From positions 1,240,001-1,304,000 of the forward strand of contig NZ_BTTW01000002.1 of the NCBI RefSeq assembly GCF_036245865.1: 64,000 nucleotides of DNA, given 5' to 3'. Every line of letters begins with the position of its first letter. The stretch's first letter is position 1. This DNA comes from Corallococcus caeni (lineage in GTDB: Bacteria; Myxococcota; Myxococcia; Myxococcales; Myxococcaceae). Positions 16,020 to 24,657 of this stretch are shown one piece after another. The notes beneath the pieces were generated by a model, which ran no database searches, was not told the DNA's origin, and was given only the letters and a program-made list of their open reading frames with translations. The translations under genes and the position numbers were made by a program.

Positions 16020-17609
16020 ATGAAGCCCGTCCGTGCCGTCCTGCTGCTGTCCTTCCTCTGCTCGGCCCTGTCCGGGACTGCCCACGCGCAGGACAACTCG
16101 CGCACGCTGCTGATGCAGTGGCTGGCGGATCCGGACGTCTACAAGGAGAACGACGACCTGTTCTTCCTCACCGGCACCGGCAACGGGGTGGTGCTGCCGC
16201 TGTACGAGTCGAACGACCTCACGGCGTTCCGCTTCAAGCGCGACTACAACCCGTCCGCGGCGGATCCGACCTACGACTACTGCTTCCTCTGGGCGCCGGA
16301 CCTGAGCAAGACGGGCAGCGTCTACCAGCTCCACTTCTCCGGCCACCGGGTGCCCAACGGCGCGGCGTGTCCTCCCGCCGGCCAGGAGGTGACGACCTTC
16401 GTCGCCACGGCGCCGGACCTGAACCTGGCCTTCGGCGCGCCCCAGCCCATCAACGCCAACACGACCTGGCCGCGCACCACCACCGGCACGGCGTGCCTGC
16501 CGCAGGGGTGCAACCGGAACATCCGCATCGACTCGGCGACGTTCAACGACGGCGTGGACCGCTGGCTCTTCTACGTCTGGTTCCAGAACGGCAACAACAT
16601 CTCCTCCTTCAAGCTGGCCGCGCCCGGCACCGTCTACAACCACGCGGGCCCGGCGGTGTTCGCGACGCCCTCCTACGAGGAGGGCATCAACGAGGCGCCG
16701 GAGCTGTTCAAGCGCGACGGGCGCTACTACCTGCTCTTCAGCGGCGGTTGGTACAACAGCCAGTACGCCATGTACTACGTGATGGCGGACACCGTTCCGG
16801 AGCTCACGCGGGCGCGGGCGGTGCGGCGGCTGTCATTGCCCTTGAAGAACTCCGCGGGCCGGCTGGTGCAGTCCCACGGCCACAACGTCATCGTCGAGCG
16901 GCGCGGCGAGTACTTCAACATCTTCCACGTGGGCGCCTTCGACAGCGCGGGCAACCTCACCTCGCGCAGCACGTACAAGCAGCGCGTGGCGTTCAAGGTG
17001 GACGGGGCGATGACGTCGCTCAACCAGGTGAGCGTGCGCTGGAACCGGCTCGCGGGGTACAGCTACTCGCTGGACGTCGTGCTGCGCGACGGGTCGGTGG
17101 TGGGCCCGTGCGCGTCCGTGACGCTGCTGGGGCAGGCCAACAAGACGGTGTTCGACGGCGTGTGCCGCAGCGCGGGGGACCGCGTGGTGACGAAGGGGGA
17201 GATCGCCGCGTTCCGCATCTTCTATTCCAACAACAACGTCTGGGGGCCGTTCGTGGAGAAGGCCTATGACGGCATCTCCGACGACGTGTCGCTGGAGCTG
17301 CCCGGCGGCGTCACGCCCTTCGTGGACCTGGAGTGGAGCGAGGAGGAGACGGCGGCGCAGTACTCCATCGACGTGCAGCGGCGGGACACGGGCGCGTGGA
17401 TTGGCCCGTGCATCGGCGTGGCTTCCGTGAACAAGAGCCTGGCCTGGACCTACCAGGGGCGCTGCGACACGCCGGGCATCAACGTGCCGGCCTCCAACAT
17501 CCAGGCCTTCCGCATCTGCTCCGCGGTGAACGGGGACTGGGCCCACGCCCGCTGCGGCGCCGCCGCGTATGACGGGCGGGCCATGCACTCGCGCATCAAC
17601 ATCCCCTGA
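16020..17609 (+). CDS. Secreted GH43-like five-bladed beta-propeller glycosidase
   Basis: A 529-residue secreted protein with a clear signal peptide (cut after AHA, near residue 23). The N-terminal 330 residues have the look of a GH43/GH62-type five-bladed propeller. ADPDVYKENDDLFFLTGTG carries the putative general-base Asp, FLWAPDLSK follows, and the putative general-acid Glu is in INEAPELFKRDGRYYLLFS. GH43 enzymes hydrolyse arabinan or xylan side chains. The C-terminal 200 residues hold two similar beta-domains, each with a GPC motif (VVGPCASV and WIGPCIGV), possibly carbohydrate-binding. The family call is from motif resemblance. It is divergent from the Fur-controlled importer. Confidence 0.75.
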   Translation: MKPVRAVLLLSFLCSALSGTAHAQDNSRTLLMQWLADPDVYKENDDLFFLTGTGNGVVLPLYESNDLTAFRFKRDYNPSAADPTYDYCFLWAPDLSKTGSVYQLHFSGHRVPNGAACPPAGQEVTTFVATAPDLNLAFGAPQPINANTTWPRTTTGTACLPQGCNRNIRIDSATFNDGVDRWLFYVWFQNGNNISSFKLAAPGTVYNHAGPAVFATPSYEEGINEAPELFKRDGRYYLLFSGGWYNSQYAMYYVMADTVPELTRARAVRRLSLPLKNSAGRLVQSHGHNVIVERRGEYFNIFHVGAFDSAGNLTSRSTYKQRVAFKVDGAMTSLNQVSVRWNRLAGYSYSLDVVLRDGSVVGPCASVTLLGQANKTVFDGVCRSAGDRVVTKGEIAAFRIFYSNNNVWGPFVEKAYDGISDDVSLELPGGVTPFVDLEWSEEETAAQYSIDVQRRDTGAWIGPCIGVASVNKSLAWTYQGRCDTPGINVPASNIQAFRICSAVNGDWAHARCGAAAYDGRAMHSRINIP

Positions 17610-17618
17610 GCCGGCAGG

Positions 17619-19025
17619 CTAGTGACAGGAGAAGACGAGGGGCGCGAGCGTGTCCTTCACCTTGTAGGAGAAGGAGTGGCCGCTCTCCGCGGCGGACGCG
17701 TATTCCAGGTCCGGCTGGGCCTGGAGCCACTTCATCGTGGCGGGCAGGTCCGCGCAGGGGTCGTCGAACTTCTCGGCGAAGCGCGTCTCGAAGGCATCCA
17801 TCTTCGCGCGGGATTCGGTGACCTTGCGCTTCAGGGCATCCAGCTGCTCCTGGGAGCGGACCTCCCGGGTGTCTGGCTCGGTGAGCCAGGTGCTCCCGTC
17901 CGCGTAGCGCACCTCCACCGCCAGCTTCACGGTGCGCGCCACCGTCGTGTCCAGCGGAACCTGGACCGTTGAATCGTGGGTGTCCTTCGCGATGGGGACC
18001 GGAGCCAGGCGCCGGGCCACCCTGCCGTCGGCATCCAGCTCCACGACGGCCACCTCGCTGGGGCGGGGAATGATCATCCCCGTGCCGACGTCCACCTGGA
18101 GCGGGGTCTTGTCTCCCACCATGAAGTCCCACGGCTCTCGCAGGAACATCAGCCGCCGCGTCACCGGGGCGGGCTCGCCGCAGCGCACGGCCAGCTTCAC
18201 GGCTGCGTCCTGCTCCACCGGGGGCTTGCCCTTGCAGGTCAGCTTGAGGTGCAGGGATTGCTCGAGCGGCTTGGGGACGCCGGCGCATTGCTGGACGACC
18301 TGAGGGGCCTTCCAGAGCGCTGGGGCCAGCTCGAAGGACGATCCCCTCGGGTAGCGGGCGTCCTCGGGCTTCAGCGTGAGGTTCACGTCCTTCGCGGCGC
18401 CGCTCACCTCCAGCTTCTCCAGGCCGTCGCGGCAGCGGGCCTCCAGCGAGATGCTGGGATGGAGCCAGAGCGGCGTGGCGCCGCCACCCGCCACCCCCAC
18501 GAGCTTCCCCTGCATCACGTAGGCGGTGGTCTCCTGCCGGACCTTGAGCGGGGGCCCCTGCTGCTGCTCCATCAGGGCCTGCATGACCCTCATCTGATAG
18601 AGATTGGCCTGCACCATGGTCAGGCGTTCCTGCTGGGCTTGCGTGAGCGGGATGACCGGGAACGGATTTGCGGGGAGGGGATCGCGGCTCTGGAGGATCA
18701 CTTGTTCCGGGCCCCGCTTCGTCTCCACCTGGAGCCCAAGGGTCTCGGCGGGCTGGGGCGTCAACGCGTCCTGCAGGTCGGTCGCGTTCAACTGGGGCAG
18801 GGGTACCTTGATGAAGGCCCTGATGGGCATGAAGATGCCCGTCACCTTCATGCCCTTCTGGAGTCCTGCCTCGGCGGCGACGCTCCTGGGCTCGACCCGG
18901 GTGACGGTGACCGTCTTGCCATCCGAGCGCGCGGAGTAGCCCGCGGACTTCATCGTGACGGTGAACGGCGCCGCCGCGAACAGCCAGGCGCCAGCGAACA
19001 CGGACAGCAGCGAGGCGAGGAACAT
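17619..19025 (-). CDS. Secreted protein with N-terminal PDZ-like domain
   Basis: A 468-residue exported protein of unknown function. A signal peptide (MFLASLLSVFAGAWLFAAA) is followed by a segment that reads like a PDZ domain: TVTVTRVEPRSVAAEAGLQKGMKVTG, with the typical 'G-L-x-x-G' turn. The middle and C-terminal regions are beta-rich with paired cysteines, and a Lys/Arg-rich helical stretch near residues 400-430 looks like a short coiled coil. No protease triad is visible, so it is more likely a binding or scaffold protein than an HtrA enzyme. The ATG at 19025 has GGAG upstream; the frame extends further but the signal peptide starts here. Confidence 0.65.
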   Translation of the reverse strand: MFLASLLSVFAGAWLFAAAPFTVTMKSAGYSARSDGKTVTVTRVEPRSVAAEAGLQKGMKVTGIFMPIRAFIKVPLPQLNATDLQDALTPQPAETLGLQVETKRGPEQVILQSRDPLPANPFPVIPLTQAQQERLTMVQANLYQMRVMQALMEQQQGPPLKVRQETTAYVMQGKLVGVAGGGATPLWLHPSISLEARCRDGLEKLEVSGAAKDVNLTLKPEDARYPRGSSFELAPALWKAPQVVQQCAGVPKPLEQSLHLKLTCKGKPPVEQDAAVKLAVRCGEPAPVTRRLMFLREPWDFMVGDKTPLQVDVGTGMIIPRPSEVAVVELDADGRVARRLAPVPIAKDTHDSTVQVPLDTTVARTVKLAVEVRYADGSTWLTEPDTREVRSQEQLDALKRKVTESRAKMDAFETRFAEKFDDPCADLPATMKWLQAQPDLEYASAAESGHSFSYKVKDTLAPLVFSCH

Positions 19026-19077
19026 CGGGGCACTCCGGGGACGGTGGGCCCGTCCAGTCTGGGGCACGCGCTGGCCG

Positions 19078-19350
19078 TCAGCGCGGGGCGAAGCGCCTCG
19101 CGGACCGCAGCTTCGCCTTCATGGCTTCCATATCGCGGTTGCGCGGCGGGGCGGTGGTCACCAGCGAGTCCATCAGCCGGCGCGCGACCTCGGTGACGTC
19201 CTCGACGGCACGGTTGAAGGCCTCCTCGTTCGCCTTGGACGGGGCGCTGGTGCCGCTGAGCTTCCGCACGAACTGCAGGGCCGCCGCCCGCACCTCCGCG
19301 TCGGACGCGGGCGGCTCGAAGTTGAAGAGCGTCTTGATGCTGCGGCACAT
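19078..19350 (-). CDS. DUF2277 domain-containing protein
   Basis: A 90-residue cytoplasmic protein that is a clear member of DUF2277. It begins MCRSIKTLFNFEPPA, the family's hallmark N-terminus, followed by DAEVRAAALQFVRKLSGTSAPSKANEEAF and the helical RAVEDVTEVARRLMDSL segment. The function is unknown. A strong AAGGAAG site precedes the ATG. It is divergent from the luciferase-like monooxygenase with 219 bases between them, containing an 11-bp inverted repeat. Confidence 0.92.
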   Translation of the reverse strand: MCRSIKTLFNFEPPASDAEVRAAALQFVRKLSGTSAPSKANEEAFNRAVEDVTEVARRLMDSLVTTAPPRNRDMEAMKAKLRSARRFAPR

Positions 19351-19482
19351 GGGCGGCTTCCTTTGCGTGAAGAGGCGCCATCGTAGCGCACCGCGAGAAC
19401 GTCACCTCGCTCGGCGGGCGTCTGCGACCTCATCCCCGCCGGCCTGGGCACGGTCCACTGGGTGGAGTCGCCGCCATGACCA

Positions 19483-19516
19483 CGCCGTCCGGAGTGATTG
19501 TCTTTTCCGGACGGCG
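19483..19516. promoter_or_regulatory. Inverted repeat in divergent promoter region
   Basis: An 11-bp perfect inverted repeat (CGCCGTCCGGA and its complement) with a 12-nt AT-rich spacer lies 54 bases upstream of the monooxygenase start, between divergent genes. It could be an operator or an upstream terminator; no regulator gene is adjacent to favour one. Confidence 0.35.
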
Positions 19517-19569
19517 CGGGAGTCCGCATTCGATGTAAAATCGCCCCTGGCTGATTTCAGGGGGGCATC

Positions 19570-20763
19570 ATGCGACTCGATATCTTTTCGGAGATGCAGC
19601 ATCCGAAGGAGCGCTGGAGCGGTCCGGACCACGAGCACCAGATCATCCAGGAGACGCTGGAGCAGGCGCGACTCGCGGATGAGATGGGGTACGGCGTCTG
19701 GTGGCAGGTGGAGCACCACACCGCGGTGGAGTTCAGCTACAGCTCCGCGCCGGAGGTCATGCTCACCGCCATCGCGCGGAGCACGAAGAACCTGCACGTC
19801 GGACACTCGTCGGTGCTGGCGCCCATGCGCTTCAACCATCCCATCCGGATCGCGGAGCGCGCGGCCTTCATCGACCACCTGAGCGGGGGCCGCTTCCAGC
19901 TGGGGCTGGCGCGCAGCACCATCCCGGAGTGGCGCACCTTCAACATCGAGCCGGACTCCACGCGCGGGCAGATGCAGCAGGCCTTCGAGCTGGTGCCGAA
20001 GCTGTGGACCCAGGACAAGGTGTCCTGGGACGGACCGGACCTGAAGCTCAAGGACGTCAGCGTCATCCCCAAGCCGTACCGCAAGCCGCACCCGCCGCTG
20101 TGGCAGGCATGCTCCAGCCCCGCGTCGTTCGAACAGGCGGGACGCAACGGCGTGGGCGCGCTGGGCGTGACGCTCTGGGCGTCTCCGGAGGAGGTGGCGG
20201 AGATGATCCACATCTATCGCGAGGCCCTGCGCACGCGCTGCGAGCCGGTGGGCGCGTTCGTCAACGACCAGGTCGCCTTCTTCACCTTCGTGCACTGCGC
20301 GGACAGCGAGCGCGAGGCCATGGAGAACGGCGCCGCGAAGGCCGCCGCTTGGTACACGAGCGGGTCGTTCACCTTCTTCGAGGCGAAGGACGCCTTCGTG
20401 AAGACCGCCGCGGAGCTGGAGGTGCTGGCGAAGGACCCGGCGGGCGGAGGGCTCACGGGCCAGTACCTGCGCAAGAAGGACCCGAACGCGCCGCAGTCCC
20501 AGGCGCAGCGCATCCTGGGCCGCATCATGTCCGGTGAGACCGTGCCGGATGAGCAGGTCTGGGAGGTCCTGAGCGCGCAGGACTCGCTCATCGTCGGGAC
20601 GCAGGACCAGGTGCGTGCGGGGCTCAAGCGCTACCAGGCGCTGGGCATCGACGCGCTCATGTCGTTCCACCAGGTGGGCGCGCTGGCGCACGACAAGGTC
20701 CTGAAGAGCATCCGCCTCACGGGCGAGCTCATCCCGGAATTCAGGACACCGGCGGCGCCGTAG
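19570..20763 (+). CDS. LLM-class flavin-dependent oxidoreductase (luciferase-like)
   Basis: A 397-residue TIM-barrel monooxygenase of the bacterial luciferase family, which uses reduced FMN or F420. Recognisable parts are MRLDIFSEMQHPKERW at the start, the first helix EQARLADEMGYGVWW, VEHHTAVEFSYSSAPEVMLTAIA, and the substrate/flavin segment LSGGRFQLGLARSTIPEW. The C-terminus carries VGTQDQVRAGLKRYQALGID. The substrate is unknown; family members oxidise aldehydes, alkanesulphonates or aromatic compounds. An excellent ribosome site (AGGGGGG) lies 5 bases before the ATG. It is a single gene, followed by a nested hairpin. Confidence 0.92.
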   Translation: MRLDIFSEMQHPKERWSGPDHEHQIIQETLEQARLADEMGYGVWWQVEHHTAVEFSYSSAPEVMLTAIARSTKNLHVGHSSVLAPMRFNHPIRIAERAAFIDHLSGGRFQLGLARSTIPEWRTFNIEPDSTRGQMQQAFELVPKLWTQDKVSWDGPDLKLKDVSVIPKPYRKPHPPLWQACSSPASFEQAGRNGVGALGVTLWASPEEVAEMIHIYREALRTRCEPVGAFVNDQVAFFTFVHCADSEREAMENGAAKAAAWYTSGSFTFFEAKDAFVKTAAELEVLAKDPAGGGLTGQYLRKKDPNAPQSQAQRILGRIMSGETVPDEQVWEVLSAQDSLIVGTQDQVRAGLKRYQALGIDALMSFHQVGALAHDKVLKSIRLTGELIPEFRTPAAP

Positions 20764-20769
20764 CGGGCG

Positions 20770-20827
20770 ACGGGAGGGCAGGGGAGCGTGGAGGCGCGAC
20801 ACCCACGCTCCGCGCCCCTTCTCCCGT
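20770..20827 (+). terminator. Nested hairpin after the monooxygenase gene
   Basis: An inner 9-bp stem (GGAGCGTGG at 20783-20791 with its complement at 20803-20811) is nested inside a second pair (ACGGGAG at 20770 and CTCCCGT at 20821). It sits between two plus-strand genes, 7 bases past the upstream stop. No T-run follows, so Rho-independent termination is only likely, not shown. Confidence 0.5.
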
Positions 20828-20854
20828 GAGGCGGGACGGAGCAAGCTGACCTTC

Positions 20855-21973
20855 GTGTCCCGCCGCTCACAGCTGCTGCTCCTGCTCGGGGTGTCCGTGC
20901 TCCTGCACGTGGCGCTCTTCGTGCTGCTGGCGCGGAGCCCGTCCGGCCGCGTCCGGCACCCCGAGCCGTCGCAGCCCATCGAGCTGGAGGTCGTCACCCG
21001 GGACGCCCGCCCCGCGCCGCCCGAGCCCGAGGAGGCGCAGCGGCCTCCTCGCTCGCCCGCGCGGAAGAAGGACGACGCGCCGGCGCACGCACCCTCCCCG
21101 CGGGCGAAGGACGATGCGTCAGGGCAACTGGCGGAGCGAGAGCCCTCCACGAACTCGCGGCCGAAGGACGAAGCGCCAGCCGAGGCTCCCTCGCCCCCCG
21201 GGAGCGCTGCTCCGGCGCCGCTCGCGGAAGCGCCCGAGCGCGCGTCACCTCCGGTCCGGGACGTGCCGCTCCAACTGGAGCCGCCCGGGCTGCTGGGCGG
21301 TGGGCTGCTGAAGGGTCCCCCGTCGACGGGGCGGACGCTCCGCAACGTCCCAGGGTCGGAGCCGGACCCCAAGGCGCTGGCGGCCCGTGAGGCGGAGGAG
21401 GCGCGTCAGCGGGTGGATGGCTGGGCCAAGGATGCGACCGCGTCCGCGCGGGCTTCCGGCGCGACGCCTCCGTACTTCGCGAAGCTGCGCCAGGGCTTCG
21501 CCGAGCGGCTCGTGAACCCGCCTCCTCCCAACGCGCAGGTGGTCCTGGGCCGGCTGAAGCGCGAGCAACTGGAGGCCATCGAGCGGTTCGGCCGGACGGG
21601 CTCGCCCTTCACGCCCCAGGAGCGGGACGTCCGCCGCGAGACGTCCGACCGCCTGCGCGCGGCCGTGGAGGCCGGGCGCGCGGCGGACATGTACATGACC
21701 GACGTGACGGCCCCCATCCTCGCGCTCGTCGCCATCGTGGAGGTGCGGCAGGCGCGCGACGGGAGCCTGATCGACCTCCAGGTGCTGGAGGGCTCCGGGG
21801 ATCCGAAGTTCGACAGCTGGGCGGTGTCCCATCTGCGCGATGCGCTCGCCAGCGCGGACGCGCCCAAGGCGGACGGCGTGGGCATCCGCGAGGACGGGAT
21901 GCGGACCCGCTGGCGGTTGGAGGAGTACCTCGGCAACCCCCGCGTGCGGGTCCACCTCATCTCCGTCTACTGA
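20855..21973 (+). CDS. TonB-like inner-membrane protein
   Basis: A 372-residue protein with the TonB/TolA layout: a short basic N-terminus, one membrane helix (residues 6-25, LLLLLGVSVLLHVALFVLLA) and a long Pro/Ala/Glu/Lys-rich periplasmic region (30-190). A C-terminal domain (about 270-372) follows whose IVEVRQARDGSLIDLQVLEGSGDPKFDSWAVS strand-helix pattern matches TonB C-terminal domains. TonB proteins pass proton-motive force to outer-membrane transporters. No exbB/exbD genes are next to it, so whether it energises transport is open. I start at GTG 20855 because it directly precedes the membrane helix. It is convergent, one base apart, with the next gene. Confidence 0.75.
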   Translation: MSRRSQLLLLLGVSVLLHVALFVLLARSPSGRVRHPEPSQPIELEVVTRDARPAPPEPEEAQRPPRSPARKKDDAPAHAPSPRAKDDASGQLAEREPSTNSRPKDEAPAEAPSPPGSAAPAPLAEAPERASPPVRDVPLQLEPPGLLGGGLLKGPPSTGRTLRNVPGSEPDPKALAAREAEEARQRVDGWAKDATASARASGATPPYFAKLRQGFAERLVNPPPPNAQVVLGRLKREQLEAIERFGRTGSPFTPQERDVRRETSDRLRAAVEAGRAADMYMTDVTAPILALVAIVEVRQARDGSLIDLQVLEGSGDPKFDSWAVSHLRDALASADAPKADGVGIREDGMRTRWRLEEYLGNPRVRVHLISVY

Positions 21974-21974
21974 C

Positions 21975-23273
21975 TCATTCCTGCCCGATGCCGATGCCGC
22001 TGATGCGGTTGCCCGTCGCGGCGTCCAGCACGAGCAGGTGTCCCCACCGCGTGACGTACACCCGGCCGTTCCGGACCCAGAGCACCGTCGTCCGGATGGC
22101 CATGGGGTCGGGCAGGGGCAGGGGCACGTCCCACGCGATGTCGCCGGTGTTCAGGTCGCGCCGCACGAGGCGCAGGTCCCCTTTCTGCATCGCGTAGAGG
22201 ACGTACACGGCGTCCTTCGAGAGCTCCCCCACCTCCGGCGCCTGGTCGTGCAGCAGCAGGGGATCCTGCTCCGACACGAGGCCGTGCCACCGCGGCTTGC
22301 GGTCGCCGGGCGCGAACAGCGCCACCATGGGCACCTGCGTCCCCGGCCACCGCGTCCCCAACGCCAGCGTGTAGCCGCCCGAGCGGTAGAGGTACTTCGT
22401 GGAGAAGCCTCGGATGTCGGAGGGCGGGTAGCTGGAGCGCTCGCAGGTGGTGGGGTGCGACGGCGGCCGGCTCATGTCGCAGGTCTGCGGGCTCAAGGGC
22501 GGCGTGGCGCAGCCCTCCGGGGCCCGGGGCGCGGGCTTCGCGGTGGCCGTGCGCGTGTCGAGGAGCAGGTGCTGGTGGTCCACCACCTCCACCCAGACGG
22601 AGGTCGTGTCCCCCGGAGGAATGCAGAGCCGGCGCGGCGAGTCGGTCAGCGGCACGCGCCCCAGCCGCTTGCCCGTCTCAAGCTCCAGCAGGTTCACCGC
22701 GCGCTGCTCGCTCATCACCAGCCGGCCGTTCTGGGCGATGACCTTCGTCCGGCTGCTGGCGTCCGGGCCTTCCGAGGGCAGCGACTCCCAGAGCTTCTGG
22801 AGCGTCCGCCCGTCGAACGCGGCGATGAAGTGGCGGAACCCGGAGCCTCCTTCGTGGCGGGTCACGTGGCCGATGATGTCCTCCGTCCCATCTGCGTTGA
22901 CGTCCACGAACGACGGTGCGTCCTCCGTCCACTGGATGGGCTCCGGCCTGGGCTCGGGGATGACCGGTGGGGCAACGGGACGGGCGACGGGGGTGGGGCG
23001 CCGCGTGGGCGGGGGCGTGTCCGGGCCTCCCGTGGCCAGGACGAACACCGCCCCCGTGGCGCCCAGCACGAGCATCACCACGACACCCATGACCACCATC
23101 AGGGCCTGTCTGTTCGCCGGGGCTGGCGGGGGCGCGCGCGGCGCCAGGGGCGGGCCCTCCAGGTCGAACATCTGGCCGCAGTAGCCGCAGACGTAGTGCG
23201 TCTTCGCGGCCTGGAGCGTGAAGGGCGCGTTGCAGTAGGGACAGCGGGTCGCTCTGGGGACGGGCCGGGCCAT
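21975..23273 (-). CDS. Zinc-ribbon, single-pass membrane protein with PQQ-like propeller
   Basis: A 432-residue protein with three parts. An N-terminal rubredoxin-like zinc ribbon (CPYC at 11-14 and CGYC at 29-32) is followed by a Pro-rich linker and one membrane helix (about 58-83). After a Thr/Pro-rich linker comes a C-terminal domain of repeated beta strands of the PQQ/quinoprotein-like type (for example FIAAFDGRTLQKLWESL, LVRRDLNTGDIAWDVPL and LLVLDAATGNRISGIG). By topology the zinc ribbon should be cytoplasmic and the propeller periplasmic. I do not know a function; a sensor or assembly factor is plausible. Monocistronic. Confidence 0.7.
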   Translation of the reverse strand: MARPVPRATRCPYCNAPFTLQAAKTHYVCGYCGQMFDLEGPPLAPRAPPPAPANRQALMVVMGVVVMLVLGATGAVFVLATGGPDTPPPTRRPTPVARPVAPPVIPEPRPEPIQWTEDAPSFVDVNADGTEDIIGHVTRHEGGSGFRHFIAAFDGRTLQKLWESLPSEGPDASSRTKVIAQNGRLVMSEQRAVNLLELETGKRLGRVPLTDSPRRLCIPPGDTTSVWVEVVDHQHLLLDTRTATAKPAPRAPEGCATPPLSPQTCDMSRPPSHPTTCERSSYPPSDIRGFSTKYLYRSGGYTLALGTRWPGTQVPMVALFAPGDRKPRWHGLVSEQDPLLLHDQAPEVGELSKDAVYVLYAMQKGDLRLVRRDLNTGDIAWDVPLPLPDPMAIRTTVLWVRNGRVYVTRWGHLLVLDAATGNRISGIGIGQE

Positions 23274-23318
23274 GACGACGGGTGTAGCACTCCTCTCAAG
23301 CGGGGTCGTTGAAACACG

Positions 23319-23355
23319 AAAGCCCCCTCCCTCCGCTCAGGAGGAAGAGGGCCTT
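23319..23355 (-). terminator. Terminator of the trypsin-like protease gene
   Basis: Read on the minus strand, an imperfect GC-rich stem (GGCCCTCTTCCTCC pairing with GGAGGGAGGGGGC across a 5-nt loop) is followed by TTTC. It lies about 30 bases past the protease stop codon. Confidence 0.6.
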
Positions 23356-23383
23356 GCGCGCTCACGCCAGCGTCAGGCGACGA

Positions 23384-24556
23384 CTACGGCACCGTGGCCT
23401 TCACGGAGACGCCCGAGTACGCGGAGTAGCCGCGCACGGAGACGTACCAGGTGCCGGCCGCGGGGGCGGTGATGGTGCAGGTCTCCGCGTTGCCGCTGAG
23501 GTACGGGCGGCAGTTGTACGCCGTCGTCGTGGGCTGCGAGCCCTGGCGCACGTAGAGGTCCGCGTCACCCGTGCCGCCGGACTGCTCCACCGTCAGGGTC
23601 GTGGAGCCCGCGGGGACGGTGATGGCGAAGTGTGTGAAGGAGCTGGTGGCGCCAGAGAGGTTGGTCTGGCTGAGCAGCGTCTGCGTCGGCTGCTGCGGGG
23701 CGTTGACGGTGGTGTCGATCCAACTGGCGAAGGACGACACGCGGCCGTACATGCCCGCGTACTGCGCGTCGGCGCAGCCGTAGCCCCAGCTCACGATGCC
23801 CGCGAGCACGCGGGTGCTGCCCTTGAGGACGGTGAGGGGACCGCCGCTGTCACCCTGGCAGGAGTCCTTGCCCGGGGCCTTCGCGCCCAGCTGGTCCGCG
23901 GTGATGGTCTCTTGACCCTGGTAGTCCGCCTGCGCGTCCGCGTTGCTGATGATGTTCACGTCCACCGTCTGGAGCGTGGTCGGCAGCGAGGAGGAGCCGC
24001 TGGACAGCGTGCCCCAGCCCGTGACGCGCGCCACGGCGCCAACGCCGCCCACGCCCGCGGCCTCGTCCGCCGCCGTGACGATGGGGATGGCCTTCGCGTT
24101 CGCGCCGCTCAGGTCCAGCGGCGAGGACAGCTTGAGGAGCGCCGCGTCCTTGCCGTAGTTCGCGTCCACGTAGCCCGGGTACACGACCACCTGGGACACG
24201 GTGCGGACCTGCCCGCCGGTGGTGGTGGTGCGGTTGGTGACGCCCGCCACGATGCGGCCCGGCTTGGAGATGCTGCCGCCCGAGTTCACGCAGTGCTGCG
24301 CGGTGAGGATCCAGTTCTCGTTGATGATGGAGCCGCCGCAGAAGTGGCTGCCGCCGCTGCTCTGCAGCGACACCTGCCACGGGTTCGCCGCGATGGTGGT
24401 GGCCGAGCCACCGACGATCTCCTGCGTGGTGGCGGCGGGGGCCGGAGTCTCCGGCTGCGCCTGCTTCTCCTCGGCGGCCTGGGGACCGCAGCCAACGACC
24501 AGCAGCGACACCACGCTGGCGGCTGCCCAGCGACGCACGATCCGACCCGAAATCAT
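23384..24556 (-). CDS. Trypsin-like serine protease with PPC domain, lipoprotein signal
   Basis: A 390-residue secreted S1A protease. Signal and lipobox (VVGC, Cys23) are followed by a short propeptide. The mature N-terminus is likely IVGG (47-50), the position where trypsins are activated. The catalytic triad is His88 (TAQHC, where most trypsins have TAAHC), Asp137 (KDAALL) and Ser237 (GDSGGP). Asp231 occupies the specificity-pocket position, which predicts cleavage after Lys/Arg. The C-terminal 95 residues are a bacterial pre-peptidase C-terminal (PPC) domain (GDADLYVRQG to WYVSVRGYSAYSGV), often removed during export or used for substrate contact. It is a likely extracellular predatory or nutritional protease. 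Confidence 0.93.
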   Translation of the reverse strand: MISGRIVRRWAAASVVSLLVVGCGPQAAEEKQAQPETPAPAATTQEIVGGSATTIAANPWQVSLQSSGGSHFCGGSIINENWILTAQHCVNSGGSISKPGRIVAGVTNRTTTTGGQVRTVSQVVVYPGYVDANYGKDAALLKLSSPLDLSGANAKAIPIVTAADEAAGVGGVGAVARVTGWGTLSSGSSSLPTTLQTVDVNIISNADAQADYQGQETITADQLGAKAPGKDSCQGDSGGPLTVLKGSTRVLAGIVSWGYGCADAQYAGMYGRVSSFASWIDTTVNAPQQPTQTLLSQTNLSGATSSFTHFAITVPAGSTTLTVEQSGGTGDADLYVRQGSQPTTTAYNCRPYLSGNAETCTITAPAAGTWYVSVRGYSAYSGVSVKATVP

Positions 24557-24657
24557 GTGAACCTCGCCTTTATGGGAAAGTATGAAGAGCGAGGATTGTG
24601 GAGGAATCCAGAGTTAGATGTAAACACCCCAACCGAAAGTATATCGTAACTGGATAA

